Under the pieces are notes generated by a model. That model was not told the DNA's origin, did not search any database, and was given only the letters and a program-made list of their open reading frames with translations. Made by a program: the position numbers and the translations under genes. 8,288 nt of DNA from an uncultured Flavobacteriales bacterium (GTDB lineage: Bacteria > Bacteroidota > Bacteroidia > Flavobacteriales_D > Sanyastnellaceae): contig CALJKR010000006.1 in assembly GCA_937974555.1 (NCBI GenBank), forward strand, positions 1 through 8,288, given 5' to 3'. Positions 1 to 7,000 of this stretch are shown in pieces. Numbering within the stretch: position 1 is the stretch's first letter; every line of letters begins with the position of its first letter.

Positions 1-1238
1 ACGGCACATGTATCAACGACACGGATGCAGATGGAGTATGTAACGAGATCGAAGTCGCAGGTTGTACAGATGCAACAGCATGTAACTACAACGCCAGCGC
101 AACAGACGAAGACAATACATGTACTTACCCAGCACAATCTTATTTGAACTGTGACGGCACATGTATCAACGACACGGATGCGGATGGAGTATGTAACGAG
201 ATCGAAGTAGCGGGTTGTACAGATGTAACTGCTTGCAACTACATAGTTAATGCTACCCAAGAGGATGGTTCGTGTACCTATCCGGTGGAAAGCTATTTGA
301 ATTGTAATGGAACTTGTATCAACGATACAGACGCAGACGGAGTATGTAACGAGATCGAAGTAGCGGGTTGTACAGATGTAACTGCATGTAACTACAATGA
401 GAATGCAACGGATGACAATGGCACATGTATTTTACCAGTGGCAGAAATTTGCAACTTGTTGGATGACGATTGTGATGGTGAAACCGATGAGTTTGTTACC
501 ACAACTTATTATGCAGATTTGGATCAAGATGGATTTGGCGATTTGACCAATTCAATACAAGCTTGTACTTTGCCTGCCGGATACACCAATGATACAAGTG
601 ATTGCAATGATGCTGCGCCAACCTATTTGGATCAAGACGGAGATGGTTTTGGTGTGAACACATTGGTGGCTTGCGGCGTCTTGTTTAATACAGACTGTGA
701 TGATGCAAATGCAACAATTTATCCAGGAGTCAATGAGCAATGCAATTTGATTGATGACAACTGTGATGGCATCACAGATAACAATGTTGTATATGTGAAC
801 TATTATGCCGATGCGGATGCAGATGGGTTTGGAAATTCAGGGTTGTCTGTCTTGGCATGCGTTCAACCTACTGGGTATACCAACAACAACGACGACTGCA
901 ATGATACCGATGCAGCCATCAATCCCGATGCAGTAGAAATCGAAGGCAATAATATAGATGAGAACTGCGATGGTCAATTGGTAGGTGCAACTGAGCTTTC
1001 TGAATGGACCGTATCTATTTATCCCAATCCAACCAGAGGCATTGTTCAAATGACTTGGGAACGAAATGAGGATGTTGTCATTCGAATCATAGATGCCCAA
1101 GGAAAATTGGTGATGTCATCATCATTGAACCAGTCAAAATCTGCGGTGTTCAACTTGGATGACGTTGAGTCGGGTATGTATTTTGTTCAGTGGACCAATT
1201 CCGTTGATCATAGAACTTATACGATAATAAAAGAGTAA
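1..1238 (+). CDS. Secreted MopE-type repeat protein with T9SS sorting domain (5' partial)
   Basis: The frame is open from the left edge (first full codon at position 3) to the TAA at 1236-1238, so the true start lies upstream. About 411 C-terminal residues are visible. Seen in order: three 51-residue repeats with motifs such as CINDTDADGVCNE and GCTDVTACNY (3 to about 440); Cys/Asp-rich MopE-like repeats with DDDCDG, DLDQDGFG, DCND and IDDNCDG motifs (about 444-980); and a C-terminal domain with IYPNPTRG, a middle IIDAQGK strand, SGMYFVQW and a final IIKE (1005-1235). The last is a typical T9SS type A sorting domain, which directs export across the outer membrane and surface attachment or release in Bacteroidota. 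The DxDxDG loops suggest Ca2+ or other metal binding; that is inferred from the family. No catalytic domain is visible in this part. A TTG at 144 could be read as a start but lies inside a repeat. A terminator follows 8 bases after the stop. Confidence 0.95.
   Translation, partial: GTCINDTDADGVCNEIEVAGCTDATACNYNASATDEDNTCTYPAQSYLNCDGTCINDTDADGVCNEIEVAGCTDVTACNYIVNATQEDGSCTYPVESYLNCNGTCINDTDADGVCNEIEVAGCTDVTACNYNENATDDNGTCILPVAEICNLLDDDCDGETDEFVTTTYYADLDQDGFGDLTNSIQACTLPAGYTNDTSDCNDAAPTYLDQDGDGFGVNTLVACGVLFNTDCDDANATIYPGVNEQCNLIDDNCDGITDNNVVYVNYYADADADGFGNSGLSVLACVQPTGYTNNNDDCNDTDAAINPDAVEIEGNNIDENCDGQLVGATELSEWTVSIYPNPTRGIVQMTWERNEDVVIRIIDAQGKLVMSSSLNQSKSAVFNLDDVESGMYFVQWTNSVDHRTYTIIKE
3..461 (+). 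repeat. Three tandem 153-bp coding repeats
   Basis: Units begin at 3, 156 and 309, each 153 bp (51 codons) apart; the third runs into the MopE-type region near 440-460. The first half of each unit is nearly invariant and the second half has diverged. Each unit encodes a DTDADGVC loop followed by a GCTD-x-TACNY motif, a Cys-rich repeat style common in secreted Bacteroidota proteins. Units 2 and 3 share a 47-base identical run (186-232 and 339-385). The array may continue left of the window. Confidence 0.92.
444..980 (+). repeat. Degenerate MopE-type metal-binding repeats in the first gene
   Basis: The translated region contains recurring ICN/QCN, DDxCDG, YYADxDxDGFG, AC-x(6)-GYT and DCND/DCDD motifs, the same repeat type as the large array in the third gene. 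The copies are imperfect. One copy after the DCND near 600 lacks the stretch with the third and fourth cysteines and goes straight into a second YLDQDGDGFG loop. The last copy keeps DENCDG but has EIEGNN where other copies have a Cys. The family is usually described as a putative metal-binding or MopE-like motif. Confidence 0.85.
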
Positions 1239-1246
1239 AGCGAATG

Positions 1247-1283
1247 AATAAAGGGGGATGCCACAGCGTCCCCTTTATTTTTT
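1247..1283 (+). terminator. Rho-independent terminator after the first gene
   Basis: A perfect 10-bp inverted repeat, AATAAAGGGG (1247-1256) and CCCCTTTATT (1270-1279), encloses a 13-base loop and runs into a six-T tract (1278-1283). It starts 8 bases after the stop codon, so transcription of the first gene most likely ends here and the next gene is separate. Confidence 0.92.
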
Positions 1284-1340
1284 CATTGGTTAGTGTAGAA
1301 ATGAACAAATCACCCTTGAAATTCGGATCAACGAAATATC

Positions 1341-1371
1341 TTGAAGATTTGACTTTACATCATTACATTTG
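1341..1371 (+). promoter_or_regulatory. Bacteroidota-type promoter for hppA
   Basis: TACATTTG at 1364-1371 matches the Bacteroidota -7 consensus TAnnTTTG exactly. A TTG at 1341-1343 lies 20 bases upstream, the usual place of the -33 element. Transcription would start near 1377-1380, leaving a leader of about 30 bases before the ATG at 1408. The promoter overlaps the TTG at 1369, which argues against using that codon as the start. Confidence 0.75.
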
Positions 1372-1407
1372 CGCACGTTAACCGATAACCTATATAAAAT
1401 AACAACT

Positions 1408-3852
1408 ATGAACAATGTTTTTTATCTGATTCCTGCTGTAGGTATTATTGCCTTGGTAGTGATGATGATTAAATCCGCTTGGGTTTCCAAGCAAGATGCA
1501 GGAAATGACCGCATGAAAGAAATTGCGGGTTATGTAGCAGAAGGGGCAATGGCCTTTTTGAAAGCGGAGTATCGCATTTTGGCCATTTTCATGGTCATCG
1601 CAGGAATTGGTTTGGGCGTTTTGTCTCAAATGGTTCCATCTTCACACTGGTTAATCGTGGTTGCCTTTGTGGTGGGTTGCGTATTCAGTGCATTGGCAGG
1701 TTTCTTCGGAATGAAAATCGCTACCAAAGCCAACGTGAGAACAACTGAAGCTGCCCGTACATCTTTGGCTAAAGCCTTGAAAGTTTCTTTTACTGGTGGA
1801 ACCGTGATGGGACTTGGCGTAGCTGGATTGGCAGTTTTGGGATTGGGAATGTTGTTTGTCATCTTCTTCCAATTCTTTATGCAGGGTTCTTTGGAGAATG
1901 GTGGTGTTGAAACCATGACGCGTGTATTGGAAGTATTGGCTGGATTCTCAGTAGGTGCTGAAAGTATCGCATTGTTTGCACGTGTCGGTGGTGGTATCTA
2001 CACCAAGGCCGCAGACGTAGGTGCTGACTTGGTGGGTAAAGTAGAAGCAGGAATTCCAGAAGATGATCCACGCAACCCTGCAACCATTGCAGATAACGTA
2101 GGGGATAACGTGGGTGACGTGGCCGGTATGGGAGCTGACTTGTTTGGTTCTTATGTAGCCACAGTTTTGGCATCCATGGTTTTGGGTAATTACGTGATTC
2201 GTGATGTTATCGAATCAACAGGTGGTTTTGGCAATATTCCTTTTTCAGGAATGGGGCCGATCTTGTTGCCTTTGAGCATTGCCGCTGTAGGTTTGTTGGC
2301 TTCAATTGTTGCCTCTTATTTTGTTCGTGTGAAAGAGAATGTGTTGGCAACGACCGATACTGTTCAAAAAGCATTGAACATGGGTAACTGGATTTCAATC
2401 ATCATTTCATTGATTGCTTCCTATTTCTTGATCATGGCCATGTTGCCAGCGGAAATGACGATTTCAGTATTCAATGCAGGCGAGTTTAGCAAGGCCACTA
2501 CCACCAACATGAACGTGTTCTGGGCTGTATTGGTGGGTATGTTCGTGGGTATTGCAATTTCTTATATCACCGAGTTCTATACCGGATTGGGCAAACGTCC
2601 AGTGGTTGGTATCGTTCAAAAATCGGCTACAGGTGCCGCAACCAACATTATCGCTGGTTTGGGTACTGGCATGTTGAGCACAGCTACACCGGTAATTTTA
2701 TTTGCTGGCGCGATCTGGGGGGCTTATGCTTTGGCTGGATTTTATGGTGTGGGTATAGCCGCTTCAGCGATGATGGCCAACACTGCGATGCAATTGGCAA
2801 TTGATGCTTTTGGTCCAATTGCGGATAACGCCGGTGGAGTAGCTGAGATGAGTGAATTGCCTGCGGATGTTCGTGAAAAAACGGACATCTTGGATTCTGT
2901 AGGTAACACCACTGCAGCGATTGGTAAAGGTTTCGCTATTGCTTCTGCTGCTTTGACCGCTTTGGCTTTGTTTGCAGCTTATGTAACCTTCACAGGCATC
3001 AATGGTATCAATATTTTTGATGCTAAAGTTTTGGCCGCTTTGTTTATCGGTGGTATGATTCCAGTAGTATTCTCTGCTTTGGCGATGAATTCGGTTGGTA
3101 AAGCTGCCATGCAAATGGTAAATGAAGTAAGAAGACAATTCCGTGAGATTCCAGGAATCTTAGAGGGAACAGGCAAACCTGAATATGGCAAATGTGTTGA
3201 GATCTCTACACAAGCTGCTTTGCGTGAGATGTTGATGCCAGGGGTTATCACCATTGTTACGCCAATCATCATTGGATTTGTGATGGGGGCAGAAGCCTTG
3301 GGAGCTTACATGGCCGGTGTTACGGTGAGTGGTGTTTTGTGGGCGATCTTCCAAAACAACGCAGGTGGAGCTTGGGACAATGCCAAGAAATCTTTTGAAA
3401 AAGGAATTGAAATCAACGGCGAGATGTTCTACAAAAAATCTGAGCCACACAAAGCTGCGGTAGTTGGAGATACAGTTGGTGATCCTTTTAAAGATACCTC
3501 GGGTCCATCCATGAATATCTTGATTAAATTGACTTGTTTGGTTGGTTTGACTTTGGCCCCAATCTTAAATGATGGTCATGGCGCAGCCGACAAAATGGAG
3601 AAGTGTCACGGTCATGAGATGATGATGGAATGTCACGGTGGTGGTCACCACGGTGGATGCTGTGAAATGGAAAAATCTTCTTGTAGCCATGAAGGTCATG
3701 CTTGTACAAGCGCGGATTCTTTGGCTGGACATTGCAAATCTGAAGGTGCATGTACCAAGGATGAAAAGTGTTGTAAAGGAGAAGCTGCACATTGTGAAGG
3801 CAAGGAGAAAGAAGGATGTGAGAAGAAAGATTGTTGCAAAAAAGACCACTAA
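1408..3852 (+). CDS. hppA: K+-dependent ion-translocating membrane pyrophosphatase with Cys/His-rich C-terminal tail
   Basis: An 814-residue inner-membrane pump that hydrolyses PPi to 2 Pi and exports H+ (or Na+). Family hallmarks seen: DVGADLVGK (203-211), EDDPRNPATIADNVGDNVGD (218-237), DAFGPIADNAGG (466-477), GNTTAAIGKG (499-508), GGAWDNAKK (653-661) and GDTVGDPFKDTSG (687-699); hydrophobic helices span most of the length. A503 and G506 in the GNTTAA motif are the K+-dependent signature; K+-independent pumps have Lys and Thr there. The gate Glu usually found in helix 6 is absent (G247), but E185 in the preceding helix stands where most pumps have Ser or Ala. This resembles the flavobacterial H+-pumping subgroup as I recall it. 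The usual core ends near residue 720; the further tail is unusual. The ATG at 1408 is chosen because the core begins right after it, the leader is A-rich, and an upstream TTG at 1369 lies inside the promoter. Confidence 0.97.
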   Translation: MNNVFYLIPAVGIIALVVMMIKSAWVSKQDAGNDRMKEIAGYVAEGAMAFLKAEYRILAIFMVIAGIGLGVLSQMVPSSHWLIVVAFVVGCVFSALAGFFGMKIATKANVRTTEAARTSLAKALKVSFTGGTVMGLGVAGLAVLGLGMLFVIFFQFFMQGSLENGGVETMTRVLEVLAGFSVGAESIALFARVGGGIYTKAADVGADLVGKVEAGIPEDDPRNPATIADNVGDNVGDVAGMGADLFGSYVATVLASMVLGNYVIRDVIESTGGFGNIPFSGMGPILLPLSIAAVGLLASIVASYFVRVKENVLATTDTVQKALNMGNWISIIISLIASYFLIMAMLPAEMTISVFNAGEFSKATTTNMNVFWAVLVGMFVGIAISYITEFYTGLGKRPVVGIVQKSATGAATNIIAGLGTGMLSTATPVILFAGAIWGAYALAGFYGVGIAASAMMANTAMQLAIDAFGPIADNAGGVAEMSELPADVREKTDILDSVGNTTAAIGKGFAIASAALTALALFAAYVTFTGINGINIFDAKVLAALFIGGMIPVVFSALAMNSVGKAAMQMVNEVRRQFREIPGILEGTGKPEYGKCVEISTQAALREMLMPGVITIVTPIIIGFVMGAEALGAYMAGVTVSGVLWAIFQNNAGGAWDNAKKSFEKGIEINGEMFYKKSEPHKAAVVGDTVGDPFKDTSGPSMNILIKLTCLVGLTLAPILNDGHGAADKMEKCHGHEMMMECHGGGHHGGCCEMEKSSCSHEGHACTSADSLAGHCKSEGACTKDEKCCKGEAAHCEGKEKEGCEKKDCCKKDH
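3577..3849 (+). other. Cys/His-rich C-terminal extension of HppA
   Basis: Residues 724-814 follow the last membrane segment and contain 14 Cys (733, 742, 751, 752, 759, 766, 776, 782, 788, 789, 796, 804, 809, 810) and 11 His, with many Lys and Glu and almost no hydrophobic residues. Motifs include CHGHEMMMECH, HHGGCC, two HC pairs and three CC pairs. The composition resembles metal-binding tails or metallothionein-like segments. In membrane pyrophosphatases of known structure both ends face away from the catalytic side, so the tail should lie in the periplasm. The frame stays open without interruption from the core and ends 17 bases before a strong terminator, so it belongs to the gene. Confidence 0.85.
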
Positions 3853-3869
3853 TTCTTTAAATAGTTGAG

Positions 3870-3900
3870 AAAAGGACCACGAAAGTGGTCCTTTTTTTTT
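3870..3900 (+). terminator. Rho-independent terminator after hppA
   Basis: An 11-bp perfect stem, AAAAGGACCAC (3870-3880) with GTGGTCCTTTT (3885-3895), is closed by a GAAA tetraloop (3881-3884) and followed by nine Ts (3892-3900). It starts 17 bases after the hppA stop codon and separates hppA from the next gene. Confidence 0.95.
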
Positions 3901-3969
3901 GCCTAAGAAATGACAAATGCAATGTTGATAATAATTGAAGCAAGGAATTTTCATCCCGTCGTTTAAAGA

Positions 3970-3977
3970 TAATTTTG
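3970..3977 (+). promoter_or_regulatory. Probable -7 promoter element of the giant gene
   Basis: TAATTTTG matches the Bacteroidota TAnnTTTG consensus and is the best match between the hppA terminator and the next start codon. No TTG lies at the ideal 17-23 base distance upstream; the nearest is at 3935-3937, 32 bases away, so the -33 half is weak. Transcription would start near 3984, giving a leader of only about 20 bases. Confidence 0.5.
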
Positions 3978-4006
3978 ATTGACCTGAAAACGATCTTAAT
4001 CAAAAT
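3972..4006 (+). promoter_or_regulatory. Inverted repeat between promoter and start codon
   Basis: ATTTTGATT (3972-3980) and AATCAAAAT (3998-4006) form a perfect 9-bp inverted repeat, extendable by a G-T and an A-T pair, with 13 unpaired bases between. The left arm overlaps the -7 element and the right arm ends directly before the ATG at 4007. It could be an operator or, if transcription starts further upstream, a leader hairpin. The arms are AT-rich, so chance cannot be excluded. Confidence 0.4.
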
Positions 4007-7000
4007 ATGATGAAAAATTTATCATTTCAATCCGTGGTTTGGAAAAGTAGTGCCTTGGCTTGGGTGCTTTTTGTCTTTTTGCCTTTCGTAGGTTTGGCAC
4101 AGACGGCTACTACCATTACACTCACTGGAACCAATACCGCTCTGTCTGCTGCTTACAATACGGCAACAGTAGTCGATCCTGGTTTGGTGATTTCATCTGA
4201 CGGAAACATCAGTGGATTTAGAGTGCAGATTACCCAATCTTATGTATCAGGGGCATCTGGAGATTTATTGGATTATACCGGTGCATTGCCTTCAGGAGTT
4301 ACGGCAACGGCTTTCAATACGACAACAGGGGTCTTGACATTTAGTGGTACAACCTCAGCGGCCAATTGGCAAGCATTGTTAAGGACTGTTCGATTTAGAT
4401 CAACCACTTCCACGTGTTATCCCACCATGAGAACGGTTACTTTCACAGCGGGGAACGTGTATTACAATCCGCTGACGGGTCACTATTATGAATATGTCGC
4501 ATCCAGTGGAAACTGGCCTGCAGCAAAAGATGCGGCAGAGTTGCGTTCTTATTATGGTCGATTGGGTTATTTGGCAACCATACAATCCTCTGCGGAAAAT
4601 AATTTTATCTGGAAGATTATGTCTACCGATGCGTGGTTTGGGGCTTCTGATAATGTTACTTACATCAATGCGGCAACCGGTGTTACTACATACGCCAGCC
4701 AAGCTGCTGCTGAAGGAAAGTGGTATTGGATTTCGGGTCCAGAGCGCGGAACGATGTTTTCCAATGGCAACGTATCTCCGGTAACCCAATCTGGACAATA
4801 CGCAAACTGGAATACCAACGAACCCAATAACTCAGGATCTACGGAGCACAGTGGGCAATTCTATTCTTCTGGCGGAAGTGCTGGACGATGGAATGACTTA
4901 TCTCAGACGAGTAATTTGAGTGGTTATTTGACAGAATATGGCGGCATGCCGGGTGACATAACCACGGCAACGACAATTTTCACTCGATCGATTACTGTTG
5001 CAGGAGCCGCCAGTGGAAGCATCACGGGTGGTGGTGGAAATGTTTGTAGTGGAAGCAATAGCACTACTTTGACTTTAACAGACTTGGTAGGTTCGGTCGT
5101 GCGTTGGGAATCTTCCTTGGATAACTTCTTTACTGCAGGAACAACGATCAACAATACAACTTTAAGTTTAACCGTTTCCAATATTACACAGACTACCTAT
5201 TATCGTGCGGTTGTGAATTCAACGAGCCCGGCTTCATGCTCGGCTTTGGCAACTTCCAGTGTTAGTTTAACGGTTGCGCCAACTTTGTCGGGTTCGATTT
5301 CGGCAATCAACAATCAAATTTGTGCCAATGGTGACGTAGAGTTGACGCTGAGCGGAAATCAAGGAAATATCAATAAGTGGCAGCGATCAACCAACCAAAC
5401 CACTTGGACTGACATTGCCAATACAACCAATTATTTGACAGAAATTATCCCTGCTGCGGGTACTTATTATTATCGCACCGAAGTGCAAACGCCCGGCTGC
5501 GGTGCTGCGGTGTATACAACAAATAAAACCATCACGGTTATTGCGGGTACTCCTCCAGATGGCGGTGCTGTGAGCAGCGCAGGGTTTTGTGGAGGGACAA
5601 ACTCGGGTACCTTGACTTTGTCCACGTATACGGGAACCATTTCCAAATGGCAAAGATCAGTGGATAACGGAATTGTTTGGACAGATGTCGTGAACACAGC
5701 GGCGACTTATGCCTTCTCCGGAATTTCTGCTACAACATTGTATCGTGCGGTGTTGACGAGCGGTGCTTGCGGTACTGCATACAGTACGCCTGGTTCTGTT
5801 ACTGTGAGTACCAACTCTGTGGCAGGAACTGCAACCGGCAATCAAACGGTTTGCGGCGGCAGTGGAATTACCAATATCACGCTAAGTGGTAACACAGGAA
5901 CGATTCAATGGGCTTCTTCGTTAAACAACTCAACTTTTACGAATATCACCGGCGCCACTTCAAGTACCTTGTCTCAGTCCAATTTGGCAGCCAATATTGA
6001 TCAGACAACTTATTACAGAGCCACCGTTACCAATGGCGCTTGTACATCTGTTAATTCCAATACCATTACCGCTACTTACAACGCGCCGGTTACGTATTAT
6101 CAAGATAGTGATGCGGATGGATATGGAAAGGACAATGTTACCCAGTCTGTATGTACGGGTCAACCTTCGGGTTATACTACGCAAGGAGGAGACTGTAATG
6201 ATTTGAATGCTGCGGTTAAACCCAGTGCCACGGAAACGTGTAACTTGATTGATGACAACTGTAATGGTACTGTGGATGAAGGGGTGCAGACTACTTTTTA
6301 TGTGGACTTTGATGGGGACGGATATGGAAATCCTGCTGTCCCTGTTTTGGCTTGTACGCAACCCACCGGTTATGTGAACAATAGCAACGACTTTAATGAC
6401 AACAACAATACGGCTTATAACGGGGCGCCTGAACTTTGTGATAGTCTCGACAATGATGGAGATTTGCTGATTGATGAGGGGGTTCAAAATACATATTATG
6501 CAGATTCCGATGGGGATGGTTATGGTGATATAAATGTCCCTGGATTGGCATGTTCTCAGCCATTGAATTACGCCAGCAATAGCACCGATTGTAACGATTT
6601 GAATGTTGCAATCAATACTGCTGCAACGGAGATTTGTAATGGTGTCGATGATGATTGTGATGGATTAACGGACGAGGGCGTTCAAACAACCTACTATGCA
6701 GATGGTGATGGAGATGGTTTTGGCAATTCCAATATCAATCAAATGGCTTGCAGCCAGCCTCTAGGATATGTATTAAATCAATCCGATTGTAACGATTCCA
6801 ATGGCAGCGTGAATACTGCCGCAACAGAGATTTGCAATTCCATTGACGATGATTGCGATGGATTGATCGATGAAGGGGTACAGAATACTTATTTCCTCGA
6901 TGCGGATGGTGATGGTTATGGTACCAACTCCACCACAACCTTGGCTTGTTCTGTTCCTGTGAACTATGTGTCCAATGACAACGATTGTGATGATGCGCTC

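Noticed and set aside
144..1238. First gene starting at the TTG at 144
   Set aside because: The frame is open to the left edge and encodes another copy of the same repeat upstream of 144, so this TTG is an internal Leu codon.
1369..1407. Thirteen extra N-terminal codons for HppA from a TTG at 1369
   Set aside because: The TTG is part of the TACATTTG promoter element. The ATG at 1408 begins directly before the first membrane helix, as in the family.
2764..3138. Reverse-strand frames within hppA
   Set aside because: Their translations have no recognisable domain, and the opposite strand is a strongly conserved enzyme. They reflect codon composition.
3638..3868. Short + strand frame overlapping the HppA tail
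   Set aside because: It lies in another frame inside a well-supported coding region, ends at the terminator stem, and has no initiation signal of its own.
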